64,000 nucleotides of DNA, taken from contig JANJVQ010000029.1 of assembly GCA_024710005.1 (NCBI GenBank), positions 1 through 64,000 on the forward strand, read 5' to 3'. This DNA comes from Paludibacter sp. GTDB lineage: Bacteria; Bacteroidota; Bacteroidia; Bacteroidales; Paludibacteraceae. The notes under the pieces were generated by a model. That model made no database searches. It saw only the letters and a program-made list of their open reading frames with translations, and had not been told where the DNA came from. How positions within the stretch are numbered: the first letter of the stretch is position 1; every line of letters begins with the position of its first letter. Made by a program: the position numbers and the translations under genes. Shown one piece after another: positions 1-7,820 of this stretch.

Positions 1-120
1 GAATATCTTCAAAACTACCTGAATGAATTCTGTTACAAATTCAATAGAAGATATTTTGGAGAAAATTTATTCGACAGGCTTATGATAGCCTCGGTTACAT
101 ATAAAAATCAATTTAGGTAA
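1..120 (+). mobile_element. IS1595-family (ISXO2-like) transposase, C-terminal end only
   Basis: Frame 1 is open from the first base to a TAA at 118-120 and encodes 39 residues. They include the segment YLNEFCYKFNRRYFGENLFD, which is the typical C-terminal end of ISXO2-like DDE transposases of the IS1595 family. The rest of the gene lies left of the window, so it cannot be said whether the transposase is intact. Just after the stop, nested inverted repeats (ATACAAC 120-126 with GTTGTAT 154-160, and GGATAAT 127-133 with ATTATCC 142-148) mark either a terminator or the end region of the element. The outer end of the IS was not located. Confidence 0.8.
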
Positions 121-458
121 TACAACGGATAATCATTTTAAATTATCCTAAGGGTTGTATTGGCCATACCAATTCTCCAGCAAATTTACCGGCTTTTATC
201 CATTCCCTGTGTGCAATTCGTATAATCCTCCACAAGACAACAGTTATTTTTACCTTTTACTTTTTGCAGTATAATCCGGAACCATAAACATGATATATTT
301 CAATACAATTCAATAAAATCTCACCGATTATCGTGATATGTGATATTATTTCATTATTTTTGCACACTTTTTCCTTATCAAAAAAGTATCCGTCTTAATT
401 ACTTTGCTATTTTTTCACCAATCTAACTCAGTTAGATTTTTACAATCAAGGCAATAAA
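121..458. other. Intergenic region: IS end and leader of the decarboxylase gene
   Basis: This AT-rich stretch has no convincing gene. Its left part holds the inverted repeats next to the transposase stop. Its right part holds a promoter-like TATTTTTG at 355-362 and a small hairpin just before the next gene (AATCTAA 420-426, TTAGATT 432-438), about 20 bases upstream of the start codon. The hairpin could influence translation of the decarboxylase, but this is only suggestive. Confidence 0.5.
355..362 (+). promoter_or_regulatory. Possible -7 promoter element for the arginine decarboxylase gene
   Basis: TATTTTTG matches the Bacteroidetes -7 consensus TAnnTTTG. No clear -33 TTTG lies 19-21 bases upstream. 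It would give a leader of about 90 nt before the ATG at 459, which includes the small hairpin at 420-438. Confidence 0.4.
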
Positions 459-1850
459 ATGAAAAATAAGTACAAAGATCTCATCGAACAAACCTTCGAA
501 TTCCCTAATGATGAATTCGATGTGGTGGACAACAACCTGGAATGGTGCGGTGTTCCCCTGATGGACATCATCAAGCAATACGGAACGCCGCTGCGTGTCG
601 CCTACCTGCCTAAAATCGGGGAAAACATTCAGAAAGCCAGGCGTATGTTCAATGTTGCCATGGCGAAAGTTGATTACAACGGCGACTATCACTATTGCTA
701 TTGCACGAAGAGTTCGCACTTCTCATTTGTAATGGAAGAGGTACTTAAACACGGGGTACATGTGGAAACTTCGTCGGCATTCGACATCAATATTATCGAA
801 TCTTTACACGAACAGGGAATACTTAAACAGGACACCTATGTAATATGTAACGGATTTAAACGCCCTCAATATGTAGAAAACATTCAGAATCTTATCCGTC
901 AGGGATTTACAAATGTAGTACCTATTCTTGACAATAAATTTGAACTCGACTTACTCTTAAATGAATTCGACAGCAAATTCAACGTGGGTATTCGCATCGC
1001 GGCAGAAGAAGAACCTAAGTTCGATTTCTATACTTCCCGCTTAGGCATCCGCTACAAAGATATAATTCCTTACTATAACAACTACATTGCCACCAATGAA
1101 CAGGTGGGACTGAAGATGTTGCATTTCTTTATCAACACGGGTGTGAAGGACACGGCATATTACTGGAACGAACTGAACAAGGCGGTAAACCTGTATTGTG
1201 AACTGAAGAAGATTTGTCCGGAACTCGACAGCCTGAACATCGGCGGAGGTTTCCCGATACAAACACACTTAGACATGACCTACGATTACGAATACATCGC
1301 AGAGGAAATTGTGGCGCAGATTAAAAACATCTGTGGTCAGCACGGCGTACCGGAACCGGACATCTTCACTGAATTCGGCTCGTACACGGTAGGCGAAAGT
1401 GGCGCTATGTTGTATTCTATCGTAAACCAGAAGAAACAAAACGACAGGGAGCTGTGGAATATGATCGACTCATCGTTCATGACTACCCTGCCCGACACCT
1501 GGGCTATCAACCAGCGCTATGTTTTTTTAGCCATCAACAACTGGGATTCTGAATATGAGCGCGTTAACTTAGGGGGGTTAACCTGCGACAGCGAGGACTT
1601 CTACAATGCCGAGGTACACTCAAATGCCATCTTCTTACCAAAGATGCAGCAGGATCGGGAACAATACATCGGGTTCTTCCATACAGGTGCCTATCAGGAA
1701 TCACTGAGTGGTTTCGGTGGCATCCAGCATTGCCTCATCCCGGCGCCCAAATTAGTTATCATCGACAAAGACGAAGATGGTGAATACTACACCAAACTGT
1801 TCGCTAAAGAGCAGAGTTATAAGTCGATGCTGAAAATTTTGGGATATTGA
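459..1850 (+). CDS. speA: Arginine decarboxylase (alanine racemase-fold, short Bacteroidetes form)
   Basis: PLP-dependent decarboxylase predicted to convert arginine to agmatine, the first step of polyamine synthesis by this route. The YCYCTKSSHF segment near residue 80 carries K84, the likely PLP lysine. LNIGGGFPI is the phosphate-binding glycine motif, and FTEFGSY and LTCDSED are the usual later active-site motifs of fold III decarboxylases. At 463 residues it is shorter than E. coli SpeA (about 658) but matches the shorter form annotated as arginine decarboxylase in Flavobacteria and relatives. It stands alone between an IS remnant and a convergent acyltransferase gene; no other polyamine gene is adjacent. 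Ornithine or a related basic amino acid cannot be excluded as substrate. Confidence 0.82.
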   Translation: MKNKYKDLIEQTFEFPNDEFDVVDNNLEWCGVPLMDIIKQYGTPLRVAYLPKIGENIQKARRMFNVAMAKVDYNGDYHYCYCTKSSHFSFVMEEVLKHGVHVETSSAFDINIIESLHEQGILKQDTYVICNGFKRPQYVENIQNLIRQGFTNVVPILDNKFELDLLLNEFDSKFNVGIRIAAEEEPKFDFYTSRLGIRYKDIIPYYNNYIATNEQVGLKMLHFFINTGVKDTAYYWNELNKAVNLYCELKKICPELDSLNIGGGFPIQTHLDMTYDYEYIAEEIVAQIKNICGQHGVPEPDIFTEFGSYTVGESGAMLYSIVNQKKQNDRELWNMIDSSFMTTLPDTWAINQRYVFLAINNWDSEYERVNLGGLTCDSEDFYNAEVHSNAIFLPKMQQDREQYIGFFHTGAYQESLSGFGGIQHCLIPAPKLVIIDKDEDGEYYTKLFAKEQSYKSMLKILGY

Positions 1851-1853
1851 TAT

Positions 1854-1980
1854 AGCGTAAAGCGGAGAACGGAAAACGGAAAACTACAAAATTACGAGGC
1901 TTTTTAAAAAGATTTTCTTACCCTGAAATACATCTACTTAAACAAATATTTTTTCCGTTTTCCGTTCTCCGCTTTACGCT
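1854..1980. repeat. Perfect 30-bp inverted repeat between convergent genes
   Basis: Bases 1854-1883 and 1951-1980 are exact reverse complements (30 of 30), separated by 67 bases. The arms are built of AGCGTAAAG followed by CGGAGAACGG and CGGAAAA units. A further TTACGCT follows directly at 1981-1987, so part of the arm is duplicated. It fills the space between the stop of the decarboxylase gene (1850) and the end of the oppositely directed acyltransferase (1986). It could act as a two-way terminator, although no simple U-tract design is seen. Fragments of the same sequence recur near 34530, 42480 and 57585. Confidence 0.9.
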
Positions 1981-1985
1981 TTACG

Positions 1986-3137
1986 CTAGCTCCTACTTTC
2001 AACCGTCTTCAGAGAATTAATCAACGGGTTCGCATACATCTCCAGTATTTTAATCTTGAGGAAGTCAACGTCCTTGTCAATAAGGTCGATTTTGTTGATT
2101 TGTATCTCGATGTATTTTTCAAAATCAAGCTTCTCTAAAAGACTGTACGATTTGCTGAATTTAGTGCTTTCGTTCAGCATATCATAAGCAATTTTGTTGA
2201 TTTTATATATCTCGTAGTTGGTGTGAATTTGCTTATCTATCAACGAAGCAATGGCAGCAACCAGCTCGTTTCGATTCGTGATTTCCTCACCCAGCTTCAT
2301 GATCTCCTCACTAATTTCACCTGCCATCCTATACACAACACGTCCTTTATAACCCATCACCCCGATTTTCATATTCAGCAAATCGTCCTGCGGTGATTTT
2401 TTATAGTCGGGATTGTCTCTTTTTTGCTGAAACTCTTTTGCTTTCAGGTAATCGCAGGGGTCGTATTCGTAAGAAATACTCAGGGGACAAATATGCAATG
2501 CTGCCAGATTCTCGGCAAAAGTTCCTTCTCCGCCCATGTTAAACATTTTCAGCAGACTTTCCTGTGTTCTGTCGTCGGAATCCTTGGCACGCCCCTCGCG
2601 CTGTGCAATCCAGACAGAATGTTTTTTTTCATTGACAGCATGTGCCATATATGCTGACAGCAATTTAGAACTTTCGAGCATTTGCTTGGCTCCGGGGCTT
2701 CGTCTCACGATAAAACTCTTATTCATCCTCACCAAATCTTCTATCCATGGAAACACCAGCAAATTATCTCCAATGGCTATTTCGACGGTATCCATATCAT
2801 GCTCCATCAGTTTACCGCAGAAAAGAGCAGAATCAAGTAAAATATCCCGGTGATTAGATACGTACAGGTAGGATCTATTCTTATCAATTCTATCCACACC
2901 CATTAACTTAACCCCTTTTGTGAGGTTCGCCTCAATATATTGCAAAAAAGGATAAACCATGATTCTCTGAAAATCATCAGCATTATCGAAACTTTTCAGA
3001 CGCTGCTTCAACACCTCTTTGGGCAGCAGCGGATATACCGTACCAAGCAGATTGACAAACGATTTCTCGTTACTCAACCTCTCAAGTACAGCCGGAATTT
3101 CCTCTTTATCATAGCAACGTATTGCATCAAAATTCAT
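1986..3137 (-). CDS. Glycerophosphate acyltransferase-like protein (PlsB/PlsC superfamily)
   Basis: Probable membrane-associated acyltransferase of phospholipid synthesis. The block YVSNHRDILLDSALF (residues about 92-106) resembles motif I of glycerolipid acyltransferases. The spacing after the His differs from classical NHx4D, so D98 or D102 would be the catalytic acid. The IAQREGRAKDSDD segment corresponds to the substrate-binding motif. At 383 residues it matches the Bacteroidetes glycerol-3-phosphate acyltransferase-like family better than the short PlsC enzymes. It lies 15 bp after cdsA and is the last gene of the rsfS-ftsH-LUD-cdsA operon. Placing it next to cdsA fits phosphatidate formation feeding CDP-diacylglycerol, but the exact substrate is inferred. 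Confidence 0.75.
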   Translation of the reverse strand: MNFDAIRCYDKEEIPAVLERLSNEKSFVNLLGTVYPLLPKEVLKQRLKSFDNADDFQRIMVYPFLQYIEANLTKGVKLMGVDRIDKNRSYLYVSNHRDILLDSALFCGKLMEHDMDTVEIAIGDNLLVFPWIEDLVRMNKSFIVRRSPGAKQMLESSKLLSAYMAHAVNEKKHSVWIAQREGRAKDSDDRTQESLLKMFNMGGEGTFAENLAALHICPLSISYEYDPCDYLKAKEFQQKRDNPDYKKSPQDDLLNMKIGVMGYKGRVVYRMAGEISEEIMKLGEEITNRNELVAAIASLIDKQIHTNYEIYKINKIAYDMLNESTKFSKSYSLLEKLDFEKYIEIQINKIDLIDKDVDFLKIKILEMYANPLINSLKTVESRS

Positions 3138-3152
3138 GATTTTCAGGATAAA

Positions 3153-3965
3153 TTATTTAAACAAAAAACTCAGGTAGATGAAGATGGCAGGTGCAACGAG
3201 CAACATGCTGTCGAAACGGTCAAGCAAACCACCATGTCCGGGAATCACATCTCCCGAATCTTTCACCTGAACCGTACGCTTCATCAACGACTCCAACAAA
3301 TCCCCGAACGTACCGAAAATCACCACAATCTCGGAGAAGAACAACCAGGAAACCAGGCTTATCTCCGGAATAAACAGCGAGAATACATACCCTGAAATCA
3401 GGGCAGTAACCGCTCCACCCACAAATCCTTCCCACGACTTCTTCGGGGAAATTCGCTCAAACAGCCTGTGTTTACCCAGGGTGATACCGAACAGATATGC
3501 GCCGGTATCGTTAATCCAGATGGTGGCAAACATGGCAATCAACAACATAGGATGATACGTTTCAATATAGAGGATATAATTCAACAAAGAAAAAGGCAAT
3601 GCAATGATAATTTGTCCCAGCAGGAAATAAGCCCAGTTGTGGATCGGATTGTTTTTCCTGCGGTATAATTCGATGACCAGCACCAATACAACATAGAGAC
3701 CGTATGCAGAATATCCGGGATAACTGATGATTCCCGAAGCATAAAAGAAAGAAGTCAGAAACAAGATTACACTACCCAGGATTGAAAGCACCGGAATTAC
3801 CTCAACCTCCGATTGTTTATTTGTCAGCTTGTGAAATTCGAAGACTGTCCATGCCGAAATAATCGCGAAAGTAAGTGCGAATGTATAGGGACTAAGCAGG
3901 ATAGAGCCGACTATAATCACGACAAAAAAGAATCCGCTCAGGGTACGTTGTAGAAAATTACTCAT
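3153..3965 (-). CDS. cdsA: Phosphatidate cytidylyltransferase
   Basis: Integral membrane enzyme making CDP-diacylglycerol from phosphatidate and CTP. The C-terminal signature, KDSGDVIPGHGGLLDRFDS, is the diagnostic CdsA motif; several hydrophobic segments precede it. The start at 3965 gives MSNFLQRTLSGFFF and 270 residues. An earlier in-frame ATG at 3998 would overlap the upstream gene by 17 bp and add 11 non-conserved residues, so it was not chosen. It is fourth in the operon, downstream of the LUD-domain gene. Confidence 0.93.
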   Translation of the reverse strand: MSNFLQRTLSGFFFVVIIVGSILLSPYTFALTFAIISAWTVFEFHKLTNKQSEVEVIPVLSILGSVILFLTSFFYASGIISYPGYSAYGLYVVLVLVIELYRRKNNPIHNWAYFLLGQIIIALPFSLLNYILYIETYHPMLLIAMFATIWINDTGAYLFGITLGKHRLFERISPKKSWEGFVGGAVTALISGYVFSLFIPEISLVSWLFFSEIVVIFGTFGDLLESLMKRTVQVKDSGDVIPGHGGLLDRFDSMLLVAPAIFIYLSFLFK

Positions 3966-3981
3966 GCTATAACCAGCTGTT

Positions 3982-4620
3982 TTAATTTTGCTGAACAAAG
4001 ATAATTAATTCTTTGGGACCATGGGCACCCAGCACCAAAGTTTTTTCGATGTCGGCAGTGCGACTTGGACCCGTTATTACCGTTATCGCGGAGGGTCTTT
4101 CATCTTTAAATTGCTGCTGTACAGCCACAAGCGCTTCTTCAAGGTAATCAACCAACTGCTCTTTTTTAGCCAGCATGATGTGAATAGGCGGGAATGCATG
4201 CATTTGCCGGCCTGAATTTCCGGAGGATATCACAACAGCGCTCCCGGTTCTGGCGACTAAATACGCGCAGGGAGTCACACCTGCTACTACCTCAGGAAAG
4301 GACCTTTCATCTGTTTCCACGGCAATACCATGCTTTTTCAGCTTATCAGCAATCTGCAAATCCCTTGTAAACAAGAAAGGCAACCCCTTTGCTTGCATCA
4401 GGGCTGCCAAATTGGAATACACTGCTGTTTCATCATCACAAATCACACACTGACCACTAATGGCTTCCAGCTCCCGTTTGAAACACCCAAGCGCATCTGA
4501 CTCCACAGGTCTATAAATATCTTCCTGTTTATAGGTCACTTCACCTGCTGCTCCGGTACGATTGCCGGCCACACGGGCGATGCGTTGAAGTATCTCCTGA
4601 CGGGAACTCAGATGATTCAT
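3982..4620 (-). CDS. LUD-domain protein (LutC/YkgG family)
   Basis: A 212-residue protein with the LUD (DUF162) fold. Recognisable family features are AYLVARTGSAVVISSGNSGRQ (residues about 118-138) followed by PPIHIMLAKKEQLV and the late ITGPSRTADIEKTLVLGAHGP stretch; the last is the family's hallmark. In Bacillus, LutC belongs to an iron-sulfur lactate oxidation system with LutA and LutB. Neither partner is present here, so a lactate role cannot be assumed. The ATG overlaps the ftsH stop as ATGA (4617-4620), which implies translational coupling. Confidence 0.8.
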   Translation of the reverse strand: MNHLSSRQEILQRIARVAGNRTGAAGEVTYKQEDIYRPVESDALGCFKRELEAISGQCVICDDETAVYSNLAALMQAKGLPFLFTRDLQIADKLKKHGIAVETDERSFPEVVAGVTPCAYLVARTGSAVVISSGNSGRQMHAFPPIHIMLAKKEQLVDYLEEALVAVQQQFKDERPSAITVITGPSRTADIEKTLVLGAHGPKELIIFVQQN

Positions 4621-6713
4621 GAATCTTTTTCTTTTGCTGTAACATCCTGATCAGTTGATTCCGAAGGTATCGATTGATCAGCTATTGTATTGGGTTGTGC
4701 CGGAGCTGTATCTTCAGCCTCAGCCGTCTCTGCTTTCTTTTCAGCATTCGGAAGCGCGGGAATTTCTTCTCCGTTTCCGTTCTGAAGAATCAACTCATCA
4801 TGCCTCGAAGCCCAGGGACGTTTACCGAAAATCTCTTCCAAATCTTCCGCGAAAATAACTTCCCTTACCAAAAGCAATTCAGCCAGTTTATTATGGCCTT
4901 CAGCATGTTGAAGTAAAATCTCTTTGGCTCGTTTATACTGCTCTGCCACAATTTTTTTCGCTTCCGAATCAATTAATTCAGCTGTTTTTTCGCTGTATGG
5001 TTTGGTAAACCCGTAATCAGAGTTTCCCGATGAATCATAATAACTCAGGTTGGGTAGCTTATCACTCATTCCAAAATAAGCCACCATAGCATAAGCCCTT
5101 TTGGTAACCCTTTCCAGGTCGTTGATGGCACCAGTTGAAATCTGATTGAGGAAAAGCTCTTCGGCAGCACGTCCTCCGAGTGTAGAGCACATCTCGTCGA
5201 GCAAGTGTTCGCGGGCAGTAAGCTGTCTTTCTTCCGGCAAATACCAGGCAGCACCGAGCGCTTCACCGCGTGGCACGATGGTTACTTTCACCAACGGGTT
5301 CGCGTGTTCGGTCATCCAACTGATGGTAGCATGTCCGGCCTCATGATAAGCTATTGATTTCTTCTCTGTTTGCGTAATAATCTTGGTTTTCTTCTCCAAC
5401 CCGCCGACGATTCGGTCGACCGCATCCAGAAAATCCTGTTTTTCCACGAATGATTTTCCTTTTCTGGCTGCAATCAGTGCCGCCTCATTACATACATTGG
5501 CAATGTCGGCTCCCGAAAAACCGGGTGTTTGCTTGGCTAAGAAGTTTACATCAACCGTTTCGTTAATTTTAATGGGACGCAGGTGTACATTGAAAATCTG
5601 TTTTCGTTCATGCACATCCGGCAAATCCACGTGAATCTGACGATCGAACCGACCGGCACGTAAGAGTGCTTTATCCAGAATGTCGGCCCTGTTGGTGGCA
5701 GCCAGGATAATTACCCCACTGTTTGAACCGAAACCATCCATTTCTGTCAGCAACTGATTCAGGGTATTCTCCCGTTCATCGTTACTTCCCATATTCGGAT
5801 TTTTACCCCTTGAGCGCCCAACCGCGTCAATTTCATCAATAAAAATAATACAGGGCGATTTCTCCTTTGCCTGCCGGAACAGGTCACGCACACGCGAGGC
5901 ACCCACACCAACAAACATTTCCACGAAATCGGAACCCGACATGGAGAAGAAAGGCACATCCGCCTCACCGGCTACCGCTTTGGCAAGTAAGGTCTTACCT
6001 GTTCCCGGAGGACCAACAAGCAAAGCGCCTTTGGGTATTTTACCACCCAACTCTGTATATTTTCCCGGATTCTTCAGAAAAGAAACTATTTCTTCAATTT
6101 CTTGCTTGGCACCTGCCAATCCGGCCACATCCTTGAAAGTAACCCGGTTGGTGGTATTACCTTTATCAAATAATTGGGCTTTCGATTTTCCCACGTTGAA
6201 AATACCGCCGGGACCACCACTTCCACCTACGCCACCCGACATTCTTCTGGTCATGAAGACAAAGAAAAGAATCAGCAACAAAAACGGCAGAACGCTATAT
6301 AAAAATAATTCAAAATAATTCTTACTCTCCTTGTACGACACCTGTTGAAATTTCACTTCAGAAATAAATTCTTCGAACTTATCAGCGCTGGGTATCTTCA
6401 CGGTAACTTTACGTTCAGCCTCGTATGTCTTATAATTTTCTCCGAAGACTTTTTTCATACTGGACGCACTATCTTCCACCACGGCTTCTACTACATTTTT
6501 CTGCGGAAAAACTTCAATGCTTTCAATGTAACCCTCTATGACATATTGTTTAAAAACCGGATAAGACTGAATCTCCTTTACAGGCACTTTTTCACCAAAA
6601 AAATAAGAACCTATCAGAACCAACACGATGATTCCGTAAATCCAGGATATATTAAACTTAGGACCTTTACCTCCCGGTTTAACCGGTGGCAATTGATTTT
6701 TCTTTTCTTCCAT
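4617..6713 (-). CDS. ftsH: ATP-dependent zinc metalloprotease FtsH
   Basis: Membrane-anchored AAA+ protease that removes unassembled membrane proteins and short-lived regulators. Two transmembrane segments (about 22-41 and 135-155) flank a periplasmic domain. The AAA domain has Walker A GPPGTGKT (234-241), Walker [10 protein letters not shown] (about 288-296) and the second region of homology ending in [10 protein letters not shown]. The zinc site is HEAGH at 457-461. A Gly-rich linker ([11 protein letters not shown]) follows the second membrane segment. The 698-residue length fits, with a low-complexity acidic tail rich in Glu, Ala and Thr after about residue 640. It sits 7 bp after rsfS and overlaps the LUD gene. 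Confidence 0.98.
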   Translation of the reverse strand: MEEKKNQLPPVKPGGKGPKFNISWIYGIIVLVLIGSYFFGEKVPVKEIQSYPVFKQYVIEGYIESIEVFPQKNVVEAVVEDSASSMKKVFGENYKTYEAERKVTVKIPSADKFEEFISEVKFQQVSYKESKNYFELFLYSVLPFLLLILFFVFMTRRMSGGVGGSGGPGGIFNVGKSKAQLFDKGNTTNRVTFKDVAGLAGAKQEIEEIVSFLKNPGKYTELGGKIPKGALLVGPPGTGKTLLAKAVAGEADVPFFSMSGSDFVEMFVGVGASRVRDLFRQAKEKSPCIIFIDEIDAVGRSRGKNPNMGSNDERENTLNQLLTEMDGFGSNSGVIILAATNRADILDKALLRAGRFDRQIHVDLPDVHERKQIFNVHLRPIKINETVDVNFLAKQTPGFSGADIANVCNEAALIAARKGKSFVEKQDFLDAVDRIVGGLEKKTKIITQTEKKSIAYHEAGHATISWMTEHANPLVKVTIVPRGEALGAAWYLPEERQLTAREHLLDEMCSTLGGRAAEELFLNQISTGAINDLERVTKRAYAMVAYFGMSDKLPNLSYYDSSGNSDYGFTKPYSEKTAELIDSEAKKIVAEQYKRAKEILLQHAEGHNKLAELLLVREVIFAEDLEEIFGKRPWASRHDELILQNGNGEEIPALPNAEKKAETAEAEDTAPAQPNTIADQSIPSESTDQDVTAKEKDS

Positions 6714-6720
6714 GCAGGGA

Positions 6721-7098
6721 TTAATTTAAATTTTCTATACGTTGAAGTTCAGCATCCGCCCAAAGGTGTTCGATATCATAAAAAGCGCGTGCAGGCCTTT
6801 GGAATACATGCACGATAATCTGACCATAATCCATCGCGATCCATTCGCAATTCTCGAAGCCATCCGTGGCAAAAGGTTTTACATTGATTTGCTCTTGTAC
6901 AAAGTCTTTGATCGATAAAGCCACGGCATTAACATGCACGTTGGAATCACCTTCACAGATCACAAAATAACTACATGGGGCTTCTTTCAGTTTTCTCATA
7001 TTCACCACCACGATATCTTTCCCTTTTCGTTCTTGTATACCTTCAACAATCTTTTCTACAATTTGTTCGTTTTCAATCGATTTTGTCTTTTTCGCCAC
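6721..7098 (-). CDS. rsfS: Ribosomal silencing factor RsfS
   Basis: A 125-residue Iojap/RsfS-family protein. RsfS binds ribosomal protein uL14 and blocks joining of the subunits when growth slows. The sequence shows the typical CSYFVICEGDSNVHVNAVA region (about 42-60) and the ending EWIAMDYGQIIVHVFQRPAR followed by YDIEHLWADA. It is the first gene of the operon that continues through ftsH, the LUD gene, cdsA and the acyltransferase, with a TATATTTG element 29 bp upstream. Confidence 0.95.
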   Translation of the reverse strand: MAKKTKSIENEQIVEKIVEGIQERKGKDIVVVNMRKLKEAPCSYFVICEGDSNVHVNAVALSIKDFVQEQINVKPFATDGFENCEWIAMDYGQIIVHVFQRPARAFYDIEHLWADAELQRIENLN

Positions 7099-7126
7099 AA
7101 TAATATGCTATTAAAATTTTAAAATG

Positions 7127-7134
7127 CAAATATA
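7127..7134 (-). promoter_or_regulatory. -7 promoter element of the rsfS-ftsH-cdsA operon
   Basis: Minus-strand TATATTTG matches TAnnTTTG and ends 29 bases before the rsfS start, giving a leader of roughly 25 nt. A -33 TTTG at normal spacing is not evident. Confidence 0.55.
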
Positions 7135-7392
7135 AATCTAAATTGCAGAGTAATAAAATATCTTACAGATTTTTAGCACCCGACACGCTATCCTGTTTGT
7201 CAAATATTATTCCTGAATGATTTGTGCATTAAAAATACGACATTATGACATGTTTAGTCCGTTTCATTTAAGCATACTTTCGGGAAAATAAGCAAAAAGG
7301 AGTAGAATTTATAAAAAAAACATTTGAACTGACGTTTTGTTGTTTTATCCATTAAATTTAACAGCTATAAGCCCGATCAACATAGCATAGTT

Positions 7393-7568
7393 CGACGATA
7401 AACAAACATTACATCGACGACGCACAAACATTACATCGGCGACACACAAACTTTACATCGACGATACACAAACATCACATCGGCGATGCGCAAACATTAC
7501 ATCGGCGATGCACAAACATTACATCGGCGATGTACGATCACTGCATCGGCGACGTATGATCAGTTCAT
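7393..7568. repeat. Tandem array of eight 22-bp units with internal palindromes
   Basis: Eight contiguous units of exactly 22 bases run from 7393 to 7568. Units start at 7393, 7415, 7437, 7459, 7481, 7503, 7525 and 7547, and a degenerate ninth begins at 7569. The consensus is CGGCGATGCACAAACATTAC plus AT. The junction of consecutive units reads CATCGGCGATG, an almost perfect palindrome (CATCG, one central base, CGATG), and units 5 to 7 keep it best. The unit length is not a multiple of three and no open frame covers the array, so it is not a coding repeat. It lies 294 bp upstream of rsfS and 250 bp downstream of the TPR lipoprotein gene. Confidence 0.93.
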
Positions 7569-7639
7569 CGCTGATTCACGGACCAAAGCAGGGAGACTTT
7601 AGGGGATAAGTCAGTAAAGAAATTGGCAAGAGTCCCCCT

Positions 7640-7760
7640 CAAAATAATCACGAACCGGGCTGACTTCGCTGATACGTCACCCTGATATAGTTACAAATCA
7701 GGTTGATTTTTTGTAAAAAACCTCCCTTATACTATTACAAACCTGGGAGATTTTGGTGAA
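7640..7760. repeat. Two imperfect direct repeats, each able to form a hairpin
   Basis: The segment 7680-7703 (CCTGAT, TTACAAATCAGG) and the segment 7723-7746 (CTCCC, TTACAAACCTGGGAG) share the layout CC, TATA-like core, ATTACAAA, GG. Each contains its own inverted repeat (CCTGAT with ATCAGG; CTCCC with GGGAG). A third, weaker pairing (GGGCTGAC near 7658 with GTCACCC near 7676) lies just before. No gene is seen. The stretch lies between the 22-bp array and the terminator of the lipoprotein gene. Confidence 0.55.
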
Positions 7761-7765
7761 TTGAC

Positions 7766-7796
7766 AAAAAAACCGGCGCAATCACTTGCGCCGGTT
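7766..7796 (-). terminator. Rho-independent terminator of the TPR lipoprotein gene
   Basis: An 11-bp perfect stem (7771-7781 with 7786-7796; AACCGGCGCAA paired with TTGCGCCGGTT) with a 4-base loop is followed on the minus strand by a run of T. It lies 25 bp downstream of the stop of the lipoprotein gene. Confidence 0.87.
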
Positions 7797-7820
7797 CAAT
7801 CTATCTTGTATCAGTAAAAC

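Noticed and set aside
432-719. Long open frame on the minus strand over the decarboxylase gene
   Set aside because: It lies within the clearly coding region of the decarboxylase and has no recognisable protein features; many similar shadow frames occur over other genes.
3966-3998. Upstream ATG at 3998 as cdsA start
   Set aside because: It would overlap the LUD gene by 17 bp and add 11 residues not typical of the family; 3965 gives the usual start.
7393-7568. The tandem array as a CRISPR
   Set aside because: Units are contiguous and only 22 bp, with no unique spacers, and no cas genes are nearby.
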